A stretch of DNA of 64,000 nt from Clostridium saccharoperbutylacetonicum N1-4(HMT) (GTDB lineage Bacteria; Bacillota; Clostridia; Clostridiales; Clostridiaceae), in the NCBI RefSeq assembly GCF_000340885.1, contig NC_020291.1:3347001-3411000 (forward strand), given 5' to 3'. The translations under genes and the position numbers were made by a program. The notes beneath the pieces are model-generated. The model ran no database searches, was not told the origin of the DNA, and saw only the letters and a program-made list of their open reading frames with translations. This document shows, one piece after another, positions 8,986 to 19,552 of this stretch (positions are counted from its first letter, which is position 1; every line of letters begins with the position of its first letter).

Positions 8986-9040
8986 TTGCAAAATCATTTT
9001 TTTATGGTATTATAATTCCAATAAGCAAACAAAAAGCAAC
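8986..9040 (+). promoter_or_regulatory. Putative nifH promoter with GCAAACAAAAAGCAA element
   Basis: TATAAT at 9011-9016 is preceded by a weak TTGCAA (8986-8991, 19-nt spacer). Seven nt after the -10 box lies AGCAAACAAAAAGCAAC (9024-9040), the same kind of element found downstream of the anfH and modA -10 boxes. It would overlap the transcription start, so it could be a repressor operator or an early-transcript signal. Confidence 0.5.
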
Positions 9041-9075
9041 TTTAAAAATAGTATAAGAATAGAAATTATAATTAA

Positions 9076-9130
9076 GGCAATGAAGTCTAAGTTTTTAGTT
9101 TTTGGAAGAGGCTAAAATCTTAGATTTTTT
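9076..9130 (+). promoter_or_regulatory. First conditional terminator in the nifH leader (ANTAR-like)
   Basis: GGC-[AATGAA]-GTC (9076-9087) is a small hairpin with a six-base loop, A1 and G4. It overlaps a terminator: TCTAAG and TTTTAG (9086-9098) pair with CTAAAA and CTTAGA (9112-9124), followed by TTTTTT. A terminator about 480 nt before nifH only makes sense as attenuation. Confidence 0.6.
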
Positions 9131-9436
9131 ATTATATATATTGCAAAAAGAATTCTTCAAAGCTTAAAGATTTCCAAAGGAAATCAACCTTCATTGACAA
9201 TTGAGCATTGAACATTGATAATTGCAACATATATATATCATATTCTATTGAATGCATAAAAATGCACAAGTATTTGTAGTTTTATAATAATCTTTACTTT
9301 AATATTAGTTAAATCATGAATATTTATTAATCTATATAGTTAGATTAATTTATTAAGTAAGTATGGAATGATTAATATGAAGATTTAAGTATGATAAACT
9401 ATGAGAATTATGAGTTACATCATTACATTATTATAA
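9131..9436 (+). other. Non-coding nifH leader, middle part
   Basis: I see no gene here. The stretch holds short repeats of the TTGACAATTGAGCATTGAACATTG kind (about 9194-9225, broken here as TTGACAATTGAGC and ATTGAACATTG), a type of AATTG-rich repeat common in clostridial spacers, and an inverted repeat around TTAATCTATATAGTTAGATTAA (9329-9350). Confidence 0.4.
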
Positions 9437-9439
9437 TAA

Positions 9440-9500
9440 GGGCGAAGGAGTCTAGTTTATTGTAACTTTTGTAGTTAGATAAATGTAGACTCTTTTTTTT
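9440..9500 (+). promoter_or_regulatory. Second conditional terminator in the nifH leader
   Basis: GGGC-[GAAGGA]-GTCT (9440-9453) resembles the other leader hairpins, but its loop begins with G instead of A. It overlaps the terminator arm GAGTCTA (9448-9454), which pairs with TAGACTC (9486-9492) before a run of eight T. It lies about 105 nt upstream of the nifH start. Two attenuators in tandem would tighten the off state. Confidence 0.6.
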
Positions 9501-9585
9501 ATTAGATTCTACAGTAAAAATATCACATAATTGATATAATTTCCTTTTTGGGATTTATATAAATAATAAAAAATATAGTAATTAA

Positions 9586-10428
<843 letters not shown>

Positions 10429-10526
10429 GATAAAAAAATGCAAATTATACAAGAACATACAATGTTTTTGTATGAGTTCAAATTAATATCTAAAACAAAA
10501 TATTAAATAAAAGGAGATAGAGAGAT

Positions 10527-10853
10527 ATGTATATGATTCGTGCGATAATAAGACCGGAAAAGATTAGTACTGTACTTTCAGAATTATTAGATGCTGGATT
10601 TCCAGAAGTAACTAAAATGGCAGTTTACGGAAGAGGAAAACAAAAAGGAATAAAAGTTGGAGAAATCCATTATGATGAACTTCCAAAGGAAATGCTTCTA
10701 ATTGCAGTTAAAGACGAAGATAAAGATGATGTTATTAAGGTAATAATGAGAAATGCAAGAACAGGAGAAAAAGGTGCATTTGGGGATGGTAAAATATTCG
10801 TTGCACCAATTGAAGAAGTATACACTGTAAGTAGTGGAAAAGCAGGATTATAA
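10527..10853 (+). CDS. nifI1: PII-like nitrogenase regulator NifI1
   Basis: The 108-residue GlnB-family protein begins MYMIRAIIRPEKI, contains YGRGKQKGIKVG, and ends GDGKIFVAPIEEVYTV, the PII fold pattern. With NifI2 it switches nitrogenase off by binding NifDK, relieved by 2-oxoglutarate, in methanogens and anaerobic bacteria. It lies between nifH and nifD, the standard NifI position. Paralogues are at 27782 and (with a stop codon) 30371. Confidence 0.95.
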   Translation: MYMIRAIIRPEKISTVLSELLDAGFPEVTKMAVYGRGKQKGIKVGEIHYDELPKEMLLIAVKDEDKDDVIKVIMRNARTGEKGAFGDGKIFVAPIEEVYTVSSGKAGL

Positions 10854-10877
10854 AATTAATTTAGGAGGGATAGCTTT

Positions 10878-11261
10878 ATGAAAGAAGTTATGTGTATTAT
10901 TCGTTTGAATAAAGTAAATAAAACTAAAGAAGCACTTGCAGAAGCTGGTTTCCCATCAATTACTTGCAGAAAAGTACTTGGAAGAGGTAAAAAATCGATT
11001 GATAAGGCTTTGCTTGAAGCTTATATGGAAGCAGGTGAAGTACCAGCATCTTCATATGGTGAAAACTTATCAGAAAGAGGTAGATTGATACCTAAAAGAT
11101 TAATTACTTTAGTAGTAAAAGATGATGAAGTTAAAAATGTAGTGGATACTGTAATAAGTGTAAATTCAACTGGAACGCCAGGAGATGGAAAAATATTTGT
11201 ATTACCAGTTGAAGAAACATATAGAGTTAGAGATGGAAAAGCAGGAGAAGAAGCAATTTAA
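10878..11261 (+). CDS. nifI2: PII-like nitrogenase regulator NifI2
   Basis: The 127-residue GlnB-family protein begins MKEVMCIIRLNKVNKTKEAL and has LGRGKKSIDK, an extended T-loop region of about 20 extra residues compared with NifI1, RLIPKRLITLVVKDDEV, and GDGKIFVLPVEETYRVRDG. The pair NifI1/NifI2 forms the hetero-oligomer that controls MoFe protein. It starts 24 nt after nifI1 with AGGAGGG ahead of the ATG. Confidence 0.95.
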   Translation: MKEVMCIIRLNKVNKTKEALAEAGFPSITCRKVLGRGKKSIDKALLEAYMEAGEVPASSYGENLSERGRLIPKRLITLVVKDDEVKNVVDTVISVNSTGTPGDGKIFVLPVEETYRVRDGKAGEEAI

Positions 11262-11279
11262 AGCGTGGAGGTGAAGTCA

Positions 11280-12866
11280 ATGAGTAAAGTAGATAGTGTT
11301 TTAGACAAATATAGTGCTAAAGTCTACAAGAATAGAAAGAAACATATGTTAGAACTTGAGCAAGAAACTCAAGAAATAGATGCAAATAGAAGAACCATAC
11401 CAGGAGTTATGACACATAGAGGATGTTGTTATGCAGGGTGTAAAGGTGTTGTTCTTGGACCATTAAAGGATATCGTTGTTTTAACTCATGGACCAATAGG
11501 ATGTGGATATTATTCATGGGGAACAAGAAGAAATAAGGCTCTACCACAAAAAGGTGATGGAAGTTTCATTCAATATTGTTTTACTACAAATTTAAGTGAT
11601 AGTGATATAGTATTTGGTGGAGAAAAGAAATTAAAACAAGCAATTAAAGAAATTGTTGATATATTTAATCCAAAAGCTATATTCATATGTTCAACATGTC
11701 CAGTTGGATTAATTGGCGATGACCTTCCAGCTGTTGCAAATGAAACTAAAGAATTGTATGGAATTGAATGTATATCATTCCCTTGTGAAGGATATAAAGG
11801 TGTATCACAATCAGCTGGTCATCATATTGCAAATAACAAGCTGATAAAATCTGTAATTGGAACAACAGCTTATACACCTAAAACTCACTCTGTTAATATT
11901 CTTGGGGAATATAACATAGGTGGTGACGCTTGGGAAATAGAAAGAGTTCTTAAGAAAATAGGCTATGAAGTAATATCTATCATGACTGGTGATTGTAGTA
12001 TTGATGATCTACGTAAAGCCCACACTGCAGATTTAAATCTAGTTCAATGTCACCGTTCAATTAATTATATCGCAGAAATGATGAAAATTCAATATGGAAC
12101 TGCATGGATAAAAGTGGATTTCATAGGTGTTGATTGTACAGTTAGAACTTTAAGAGACATTGCGAAATTCTTTAATGATCCAGTATTCACAGAAAGAACA
12201 GAAGCTGTTATAGCTGAAGAACTTGAAGATATTAAAGCTGATATGGAATATTATAGAGGTAAATTAACTGGTAAGAAAGCAGGATTATATGTTGGAGGTT
12301 CAAGATCTCACCATTATCAAATGCTTTTAAATGATTTAGGAGTGGAAACCTTAGTTGCTGGATTTGAATTTGCACATAGAGACGATTATGAAGGTAGAGA
12401 AGTAATACCAACTATTATTGAAGATGCTGACTTAAAGAATATTGAAGTATTAGAAGTTGAAAAAATTCCAGAAAAATATAAAACTGTAAAAACAGATGAA
12501 GAATTAGAAGAATTAAAGAAAGAAATTGTTAATTTCGAATACTATCCAGGTATGATGCGTGATATGAAAAAGGGAACAGTTGTAGTTGATGATTTAAATC
12601 ACTTTGAAACTGAAGAATTCATTAAACAGTTGAAGCTTGATATGTTCTTCTCAGGTATTAAGGATAAGTACGGAATTCAAAAAGGCGGAGTATTATCTAG
12701 ACAATTACACTCTTATGATTATAGCGGACCTTATGCAGGATTCAATGGTGCTGTAAATTTCGGTAGAGATGTAACTATGAGTTTATATACTCCAGCATGG
12801 GGATTCACAGTAGCTCCATGGAAGACAGAATCTATACTAGAAGGAACATTTGGAGGTGAAGTATAA
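11280..12866 (+). CDS. nifD: Nitrogenase MoFe protein alpha subunit NifD
   Basis: The alpha subunit carries FeMo-cofactor and shares the P-cluster with NifK. The 528-residue chain has the P-cluster cysteines in CCYAGCKG, GPIGCGYYSWG and STCPVGLIGDD, the cofactor Cys in LVQCHRSINY, and the cofactor His in SRQLHSYDYSGPYAG. Its length, about 40-50 residues more than the Azotobacter chain, matches the insertion known for the C. pasteurianum alpha subunit. I chose the ATG at 11280 because GGAGGTG sits 9 nt before it; an in-frame GTG at 11265 lies upstream of that site. It overlaps nifK by one base. Confidence 0.98.
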   Translation: MSKVDSVLDKYSAKVYKNRKKHMLELEQETQEIDANRRTIPGVMTHRGCCYAGCKGVVLGPLKDIVVLTHGPIGCGYYSWGTRRNKALPQKGDGSFIQYCFTTNLSDSDIVFGGEKKLKQAIKEIVDIFNPKAIFICSTCPVGLIGDDLPAVANETKELYGIECISFPCEGYKGVSQSAGHHIANNKLIKSVIGTTAYTPKTHSVNILGEYNIGGDAWEIERVLKKIGYEVISIMTGDCSIDDLRKAHTADLNLVQCHRSINYIAEMMKIQYGTAWIKVDFIGVDCTVRTLRDIAKFFNDPVFTERTEAVIAEELEDIKADMEYYRGKLTGKKAGLYVGGSRSHHYQMLLNDLGVETLVAGFEFAHRDDYEGREVIPTIIEDADLKNIEVLEVEKIPEKYKTVKTDEELEELKKEIVNFEYYPGMMRDMKKGTVVVDDLNHFETEEFIKQLKLDMFFSGIKDKYGIQKGGVLSRQLHSYDYSGPYAGFNGAVNFGRDVTMSLYTPAWGFTVAPWKTESILEGTFGGEV

Positions 12867-14230
12867 TGTTAGATTTAACACCAAAGGAAATTAAAAAAAG
12901 AGAAGCCATTACTATTAATCCTAGTAAAACATGTCAACCAGTTGGTGCTATGTATGCAGCTCTCGGTGTTCATGGATGTATGCCACATAGTCATGGTTCA
13001 CAAGGATGTTGTTCATATCATAGAACAGTTTTATCTAGACACTTTAAGGAACCAGCTATAGCAACAAGTTCATCATTTAGTGAAGGTGCTTGCGTATTTG
13101 GTGGAGGAAGTAATATTAAAACTGCTGTAAAAAATATCTTTGATATGTATGATCCAGAAATAATAGCTGTTCACACTACATGTTTATCAGAAACTATAGG
13201 TGATGACTTAAATGCATTTATTGAAGATATAAGTATTCCAGATGGAAAACGCGTAATATATACTAATACTCCAAGTTATGTTGGATCACATATTACAGGG
13301 TTCTCTAACATGGTTAAAAGCTTTGTTAATAGTTTAGCTGAATCAACAGGAGTAAAGAATGGTAAAATGTGCGTAATTCCTGGATTTGTTAATCCTGGCG
13401 ATATGCGTGAAGTAAAGAGATTACTAAAACTTATGGGTGTGGATTTCACAATGTTACCGGACACAACTGGAGTTTTAGATGCTCCAATGACTGGGAAATA
13501 TGAAATGTATCCAAAGGGTGGTACAAAGATTCAAGATATTATCGAATTAGGCGATTGTGAAAAAACATTAGCACTTGGAAGTTTTGCGTCAGAAGCAGGT
13601 GCATCTGAACTTGAAAAATTATATAAAGTTCCTTATACAACTTTAAACATGCCAATAGGTATTGGTTCTACAGACGAATTGATTATGGAATTAAGCAAAT
13701 TTAGCAAACAACAAGTCCCATATGAAATCGAAGAAGAAAGAGGACAATTAGTTGATATAATGATAGATTCTCATCCGTATTATGATAAGAAGAAAGTGGC
13801 TTTATATGGAGATCCAGATCAACTTATAGCTTTATCTAAATTCTTATTAGAGCTTGGAATGATTCCTAAGTATGTAATTACAGGAACTCCATCAAATGTA
13901 TTTGAAAAACAAATGAAAGCATTATTTGATGAATTTGGCGTTGAAGGATGTATCGCAAAACAAAATGCTGACCTTTTCGAATTACATCAATTAATAAAGA
14001 ACGATACAGTTGATTTGCTAATGGGTGGAACTCATGGTAAATACATAGCTAAAGCTGAAGATATCCCACTAATAAGAATTGGATTCCCAGTGTTAGACAG
14101 ATATGTACATTCATATATGCCAAATGTTGGATATAAGGGTGCTATGAGATTGTTAGAACTAATGCTTGGAGCTCTAATGGATAGACAAGATAGAGACGCA
14201 AAAGATGAAGACTTTGAGTTAGTAATGTAG
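12866..14230 (+). CDS. nifK: Nitrogenase MoFe protein beta subunit NifK
   Basis: The beta subunit completes the P-cluster. The 454-residue chain has KTCQPVGAMYA, HGSQGCCSYHRT and TTCLSETIGDD as P-cluster regions and FPVLDRYVHSYMPNVGYKGAMRL near the C-terminus (written here as FPVLDRY and GYKGAMRL). It lacks about 50 N-terminal residues found in proteobacterial NifK, as does the C. pasteurianum subunit. Its ATG overlaps the nifD stop (TAATG), so the two are translationally coupled. Confidence 0.98.
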   Translation: MLDLTPKEIKKREAITINPSKTCQPVGAMYAALGVHGCMPHSHGSQGCCSYHRTVLSRHFKEPAIATSSSFSEGACVFGGGSNIKTAVKNIFDMYDPEIIAVHTTCLSETIGDDLNAFIEDISIPDGKRVIYTNTPSYVGSHITGFSNMVKSFVNSLAESTGVKNGKMCVIPGFVNPGDMREVKRLLKLMGVDFTMLPDTTGVLDAPMTGKYEMYPKGGTKIQDIIELGDCEKTLALGSFASEAGASELEKLYKVPYTTLNMPIGIGSTDELIMELSKFSKQQVPYEIEEERGQLVDIMIDSHPYYDKKKVALYGDPDQLIALSKFLLELGMIPKYVITGTPSNVFEKQMKALFDEFGVEGCIAKQNADLFELHQLIKNDTVDLLMGGTHGKYIAKAEDIPLIRIGFPVLDRYVHSYMPNVGYKGAMRLLELMLGALMDRQDRDAKDEDFELVM

Positions 14231-14341
14231 CTCAAAATTAAATAGTGTGTGAAGTAAATGCAGATGGAAAAGATATGAAATATGTAACTATTAATTAACA
14301 AAAATCATTATATTAAAGTTCTATGTTAAAAATTTGTATAA

Positions 14342-14396
14342 CTCAGAGTTGAGCAATTGTATGAGATAAGATCATTTCAATTGCTCAACTTTTATA
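14342..14396 (+). promoter_or_regulatory. ANTAR-like hexaloop overlapping a terminator between nifK and nifE
   Basis: CTC-[AGAGTT]-GAG (14342-14353) gives a 3-bp hairpin with a six-base loop, A1 and G4. It overlaps a perfect 13-bp terminator stem, AGTTGAGCAATTG (14347-14359) with CAATTGCTCAACT (14378-14390), then TTTTAT. This can end nifHDK transcripts or, when antiterminated, let polymerase enter nifE-nifNB. The remaining spacer to nifE has no gene. Confidence 0.55.
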
Positions 14397-14595
14397 AAAA
14401 ACATTTATTAATATTAATGAATTTATAATTTTCATTATTGTTTTAAATAAGCTCTTGTTAGAAAAGTAACTTTTAAGTTTACAGTTATTGTTTTATTTCA
14501 TTTGTTACTGATTTAAGTTTTATTCATAGATTTATCTTTAAATTACAGCATAGAATTTGAATCCGAGACATAAAGAAAGGTGGTGCAAAAACCTT

Positions 14596-15960
14596 ATGGA
14601 AAAGAAAATAAGTAATTCACTTCTTGAGGAAAGAGAGGACTTTGTATGTTTTAAGGAAGGCCATAATAAAAACTCTATGAAATGCGATGGCAACAGTGTG
14701 TCAGGTTCAGTAAGCCAAAGAGCTTGTGTATATTGTGGAGCGAGAGTAGTTTTAAATCCAATAACAGATGCATATCACATTGTTCATGGACCAATAGGTT
14801 GTGCTAGTTATACTTGGGATATAAGAGGAAGTCTTTCGAGCGGTGAAGATTTATATAGAAATAGTTTTTCAACTGATTTAAGTGAACAAGATGTAATTTT
14901 TGGTGGAGAAAAGAAATTAACAGCAGCAATAGAAGGAATTATGGAGAAGCATAATCCAAAATTAATTTTTGTTTATGCAACTTGTATTGTTGGAGTCATA
15001 GGTGATGACATTAAAGCAGTTTGTAAAATGGCTGAGCAAAAATATAATGTTCCTGTTATACCTGTTATGGCGCCAGGTTTTTCTGGAAATAAGTCTAAAG
15101 GTTATAAGATGGCATGTAATGCTCTAATGAATCTTTTTTCAAGAAATGTATTACCTAAGACAAAGGGGATAAATCTTCTTGGTGATTTCAATTTAGCAGG
15201 TGAGATTTGGATCGTTAAAGAGTATTTAAAAAAGATTGGCATTGATGTAGTATCAACTATTACTGGAGATGCTAGTTATGACAAGTTAATAAAAGCTAGC
15301 AGTGCAAGTTTTAATGTTGTTCAATGTGCAGGTTCCATGACCTATTTAGCAAAAAGAATGGAAGCTGAAATGGAAATTCCTTTCGTTAAGATAAGTTTTG
15401 TAGGGGTTGAAGACACTAAAAATTCATTACTAAGAATTGCTGGTTTATTTGAGGATGAAGAGACTTTAAATAGAGCTAAGGCATTGATTAAAGAGGAAGA
15501 AGAGAAAGTAATGCCTATAATAAATTTATATAAAGAAAATTTAAAAGGCAAAAAAGCAGCTATATATGTTGGTGGAGGTTTTAAAGCGATTTCTCTAATT
15601 AAGCAATTTAATGAATTAGGAATAGATACTGCCATGGTTGGAACTCAAACTGGAAAAAAAGAAGATTATGAAGTTATAAGCAGTTTGGTTAAAGATGGAA
15701 CAGTTATTTTAGATGATGCAAATCCTTATGAATTGGAAAAATTTATGTTAGAACAAGATGTTGATATTTTAGTAGGAGGAGTAAAAGAGAGGCCTCTTGC
15801 TTATAAACTTGGAGTTGCATTTTGTGATCATAATCATGAAAGGAAACATCCATTAGGAGGATTTATAGGAGCAGTTAATTTTGCAAAAGAAATAAATCTT
15901 TCAATAAATAGTCCAGTATGGAAGTATGTAAAGGAGAGTGAAGAGAATGAAGATAGCTAA
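14596..15960 (+). CDS. nifE: FeMo-cofactor scaffold protein NifE
   Basis: NifE with NifN forms the scaffold on which NifB-co is matured into FeMo-co. The 454-residue chain resembles NifD: CVYCGARVVLNPITDAYHIVHG (seen as CVYCGARV and VHGPIGCASYTWD), ATCIVGVIGDD, LNVVQCAGSMTY-like FNVVQCAGSMTY, and HPLGGFIGAVNFAKE. I chose the ATG at 14596 behind AAAGGTGG; an in-frame TTG at 14557 has no good site. Its last 14 nt overlap nifN-B. Confidence 0.95.
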   Translation: MEKKISNSLLEEREDFVCFKEGHNKNSMKCDGNSVSGSVSQRACVYCGARVVLNPITDAYHIVHGPIGCASYTWDIRGSLSSGEDLYRNSFSTDLSEQDVIFGGEKKLTAAIEGIMEKHNPKLIFVYATCIVGVIGDDIKAVCKMAEQKYNVPVIPVMAPGFSGNKSKGYKMACNALMNLFSRNVLPKTKGINLLGDFNLAGEIWIVKEYLKKIGIDVVSTITGDASYDKLIKASSASFNVVQCAGSMTYLAKRMEAEMEIPFVKISFVGVEDTKNSLLRIAGLFEDEETLNRAKALIKEEEEKVMPIINLYKENLKGKKAAIYVGGGFKAISLIKQFNELGIDTAMVGTQTGKKEDYEVISSLVKDGTVILDDANPYELEKFMLEQDVDILVGGVKERPLAYKLGVAFCDHNHERKHPLGGFIGAVNFAKEINLSINSPVWKYVKESEENEDS

Positions 15961-18646
15961 GGAAAGTTATGTAAATTTAACTGTTAATCCATGTAAAATG
16001 TGTATGCCTATGGGCGTTGCTACTGCACTTTATGGAATCAAGAATTGTATGACGATTTTACATGGTTCTCAAGGCTGCAGTACATATATCAGAAGACATA
16101 TGGCAACACATTATAATGAACCAGTGGATATCGCTTCCTCTTCACTAACTGAAGAAGGAACTGTATATGGAGGAGAAAATAACTTAATTAAAGGAATAGA
16201 GAATTTAATTAAATTATATAATCCAGAAGTTATAGGAATAGGAACTACTTGTTTAGCTGAAACCATTGGGGAAGATGTAAAGAGGCTTTCTAAGATATTT
16301 TATGAAAAACATCCTGAATGTAAAGTTAAGTTGATTCCAATTCAATCACCAGGTTATGGAGGAACACAATTTGGTGGGTATTTTACAGCATTAAGAGCAT
16401 TGGTAGAAAACGTAGAAATGAATTCGGGTAAAAATGAAAAAGTTAATATTGTTACTGGACCAATAAGTAGTGCAGATACTAGACATTTAAAAGAAATATT
16501 AGATGATTTTGATATTGATTATATTTTGCTTCCGGATATATCTGAAAATTTGGATGGAGGGCATAGTAAAAAGTATAATAGATTGCCAAGCAATGGTACA
16601 CGTATAGATGAAATTGAACTAATGGCTGGTGCAAAGGCTACTATTGAACTAACTACATTTATTAAAGAAGAATATTCTGTTGGTAGTTATTTAGAAGAAG
16701 AATTCGGAGTTAAGAATTATAGAATTAATGTACCAAGAGGTCTTAGAGATACTGATATCTTTTTAAAAGTATTAGCTGAAGTTTCAGGAAATTCAATTCC
16801 AGAAAAGTATAAAAGGGAGAGAGAAAGGTATTTAGATGCCATGATTGATTCTCATAAATACAATGCAGAGGCGAGAATAGCCATATTTGGAGAACCAGAT
16901 TTTGTATACTCTTGTGCAAGATTAGCTATAGAAAATGGATCAGTTCCTATGCTTATTTCAACAGCAGATGTATGTCCAGGACTCGAAGCAAGCTTAAGGA
17001 AAGAAGTAGATGAACTTTCAAATAATTTATTTGCTGATAAATGTGCGATTTTAGATCAAGCTGATTTTAAGGTTATAGAAAAGTATGTTTTAGAGGCTGA
17101 TGTAAATGTAATGCTTGGAAGCTCTGATGGTAGAAGAATAGAAGAAAAACACAAAGTTCCACTAGTTAGAACTGCATTCCCTATTCATGATAGAATTGGT
17201 GGGCAAAGAATTTTATCCATTGGATATGAGGGTTCACTTAATTTAAGTGATCAGATAGCTAATGTAATGTTAGCTAAAACAGAATCTACCTTTAGGGAAG
17301 ATTTATATAATGAATATTATAAAGAAGGAAAAATTGAAGAAGAGTTTATTGAAAATGATGAAGCAGCAATAAAGGAGGATAAAAAAGTGGAATTAAAAGT
17401 TTTAGATAAAGAAATAGTAGCAGAAAAAACAAAAACTCATCCCTGCTTCAGTTGCTCATCAGCTCATAAGTATGCAAGAATGCACCTTCCTATAGCGCCA
17501 AAGTGTAATATAAGCTGTAATTACTGTTTGAGAAAATTTGATTGTGTTAACGAAAGCAGACCAGGAGTTACAACAGAGGTATTATCTCCAGAAGAAGCTT
17601 TTGCAAAATATAAACTTGTGAAATCTCAAATGGATAATTTAAAAGTAGTTGGTATTGCAGGTCCTGGAGATGCACTAGCAAATTTTGATAATGTTAAAAA
17701 GACTCTTGAGCTTATAAGAGAACATGATCCAGAAGTTACTTTCTGCTTATCAACAAATGGTTTAATGCTTCCATTTTATGCGCAAGATTTAATTGATCTA
17801 GGTGTAAGTCATGTAACAATTACTATGAATGCTATTGATCCTAAGATAACTGCTAAGGTATATAAATTTGTGGATTATTTAGGTATTACTTATACTGGTG
17901 AAGAAGGTGCACAAATTCTTTTAAATAATCAATTATCAGGCCTTAAGTATTTAGCGGATAGAGGAATAATGTGCAAAGTTAACATTGTAATGTTAAAGGG
18001 AATCAATGACCACCATATAGAAGAGGTAGTTAAAAAAGTTAAAGATTTAGGTGCTTCAATTACCAATATAATGCAAATGATACCTGTAAAGGGAAGTGTA
18101 TTTGAAAATATGCCTCTTACAAGCAATAAAGAGATAATGGATTTAAGAAAAAAATGTGGTGAACATTTAGAGCAAATGTATCATTGTAAACAATGCAGAG
18201 CTGATGCTATAGGACTTCTTGGAGATGATCAATCTCAGAAATTTAATAAACCTATAGATAAGGTTACTGATGAAAAGCCATTAAGATTTGCTATTGCATC
18301 AAAGAGTGGAATCGGGGTTGATATGCATTTTGGACATGCCACAGAATTTATTATTTATGAATATAAAAATGGAGATGTAAAATATATAAAAAAAAGAGAT
18401 GTAGAAAAGTATTGTAATGGAAAAGAAGTTTGTGAGGAAGAAGAAGATAAATTTGCAAAGTTATCTAAAGTTGTTTATGATTGCGCTGGAGTAATATGTC
18501 TTAGAATTGGTGATGAACCTAAAAAGAAGTTTAAGAATATGGGAATAGAAGTATTTATGACTTGTGAAACAATTGAAACAGCTGTTATAAAAGCTGCTGA
18601 AGCTATTTTAAAGGGAACAGAATTAAAAGAAATGCTAAGAGCCTAG
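15947..18646 (+). CDS. nifN-B: NifN-NifB fusion with C-terminal NifX-like domain
   Basis: The 899-residue fusion does two steps of cofactor synthesis. Residues 1 to about 430 are NifN (NPCKMCMPMGVATALYG, HGSQGCSTYIRRH, TTCLAETIGED). After a charged linker the NifB radical-SAM part starts at about 485 (HPCFSCSSAHKYARMHLP), with the CxxxCxxC cluster motif CNISCNYC at about 520-527 and GPGDALANF. The last 110 residues are a NifX/NafY-like cofactor-binding domain (ASKSGIGVDMHFGHA). This fusion is typical of clostridia. Start ATG 15947 follows AAGGAGAG; it overlaps nifE. A separate nifB exists at 30894. Confidence 0.96.
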   Translation: MKIAKESYVNLTVNPCKMCMPMGVATALYGIKNCMTILHGSQGCSTYIRRHMATHYNEPVDIASSSLTEEGTVYGGENNLIKGIENLIKLYNPEVIGIGTTCLAETIGEDVKRLSKIFYEKHPECKVKLIPIQSPGYGGTQFGGYFTALRALVENVEMNSGKNEKVNIVTGPISSADTRHLKEILDDFDIDYILLPDISENLDGGHSKKYNRLPSNGTRIDEIELMAGAKATIELTTFIKEEYSVGSYLEEEFGVKNYRINVPRGLRDTDIFLKVLAEVSGNSIPEKYKRERERYLDAMIDSHKYNAEARIAIFGEPDFVYSCARLAIENGSVPMLISTADVCPGLEASLRKEVDELSNNLFADKCAILDQADFKVIEKYVLEADVNVMLGSSDGRRIEEKHKVPLVRTAFPIHDRIGGQRILSIGYEGSLNLSDQIANVMLAKTESTFREDLYNEYYKEGKIEEEFIENDEAAIKEDKKVELKVLDKEIVAEKTKTHPCFSCSSAHKYARMHLPIAPKCNISCNYCLRKFDCVNESRPGVTTEVLSPEEAFAKYKLVKSQMDNLKVVGIAGPGDALANFDNVKKTLELIREHDPEVTFCLSTNGLMLPFYAQDLIDLGVSHVTITMNAIDPKITAKVYKFVDYLGITYTGEEGAQILLNNQLSGLKYLADRGIMCKVNIVMLKGINDHHIEEVVKKVKDLGASITNIMQMIPVKGSVFENMPLTSNKEIMDLRKKCGEHLEQMYHCKQCRADAIGLLGDDQSQKFNKPIDKVTDEKPLRFAIASKSGIGVDMHFGHATEFIIYEYKNGDVKYIKKRDVEKYCNGKEVCEEEEDKFAKLSKVVYDCAGVICLRIGDEPKKKFKNMGIEVFMTCETIETAVIKAAEAILKGTELKEMLRA

Positions 18647-18704
18647 AGCTCTAAGAGGGTTTAATTTTACTAAAAAATATTTAATAAAAAGAGGAGAGAA
18701 TAAA

Positions 18705-19013
18705 ATGATTAATTTAAAGTATCATATTTTTGTTTGTGCAAGCTGCAGGGTTAATGGAATTCAAAAAGGAATGTGTTATTCTAAAGATTCTGTAAAAGTT
18801 GTACAAAAATTTATGGAAGAAGTAGAAGACAGAGATCTAATAAACGAAGTAATGGTAACTAATACAGGGTGTTTGGGAGTATGTAATAAAGGTCCTATTG
18901 TAGTTGTATATCCTGAAGGAACTTGGTATGGAAATGTAACAGTTGACGATGTAGAAAAAATTGTAGAACAACATATCGAAGGTGGAAAAGTTGTGGAGGA
19001 ATTAGTTATTTAA
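18705..19013 (+). CDS. Thioredoxin-like [2Fe-2S] ferredoxin
   Basis: The 102-residue protein closely follows the C. pasteurianum 2Fe-2S ferredoxin: IFVCASCRVNG, MCYSKDSV, VTNTGCLGVCNKGPIVVVYPEG, and WYGNVTVDDVEKIVE. The cluster cysteines C11, C24, C56 and C60 are in place, with the extra C14. It is known to interact with MoFe protein in C. pasteurianum. It sits 58 nt after nifN-B behind GAGGAGAG and is closed by a terminator. Confidence 0.95.
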   Translation: MINLKYHIFVCASCRVNGIQKGMCYSKDSVKVVQKFMEEVEDRDLINEVMVTNTGCLGVCNKGPIVVVYPEGTWYGNVTVDDVEKIVEQHIEGGKVVEELVI

Positions 19014-19048
19014 AAAATAAATATGTTTAAGTTTCAACTATAAATTTG

Positions 19049-19075
19049 AGATGTGTTATTGCACATCTTTTTTTA
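19049..19075 (+). terminator. Terminator after fdx
   Basis: AGATGTG (19049-19055) and CACATCT (19062-19068) form a 7-bp stem with a 6-nt loop, followed by a run of seven T. It closes the nif operon. Confidence 0.85.
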
Positions 19076-19146
19076 TGCGCCTTTCTTAAAAGTTTGATTT
19101 AAATAGTTATGAAAAGAAGTACTTTGAGTATAATGTAGTTAGAGCA

Positions 19147-19446
19147 ATGCCTGGAGTAGGATATGTTTTAGCACCAAGATTAATAGGTTCTATTGGAGAT
19201 ATAAGGCGATTCCATAATGGCAAAGCTTTAATAGCTTATGCGGGCATAGATGCACCACCATTTGAGTCATGTAATTTTAAAGGGACAAGGCAAAAGATAT
19301 CGAAACGAGGATCAGCATATTTGAGAAAAACAGGATATGAAATAATGACTTCTTTAAATGCTATAAAACCGATAGAGGATTCAGTTGTATATGATTATAT
19401 GTTAAAGAACAATGTTGATATTGGCATATGCAAAACTTGTAAATAA
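19147..19446 (+). pseudogene. IS110-family transposase, C-terminal remnant
   Basis: The 99-residue frame matches the C-terminal transposase_20 domain of IS110/IS116 elements: MPGVGYVLAPRLIGSIGDI, AYAGIDAPPFESCNF, SKRGSAYLRKTGYE. The N-terminal RuvC-like DEDD part is missing, and no ends could be recognised. It marks old insertion activity at the right edge of the nif operon. Confidence 0.8.
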
Positions 19447-19552
19447 ATGCAATTACAGTATAATATGTGTATGAAGTAATACAGAATAGTAATTTATGAC
19501 GAACATAATGGATTATTATATATGAAAAAATGAAATTATTGGGAGTATTTAT

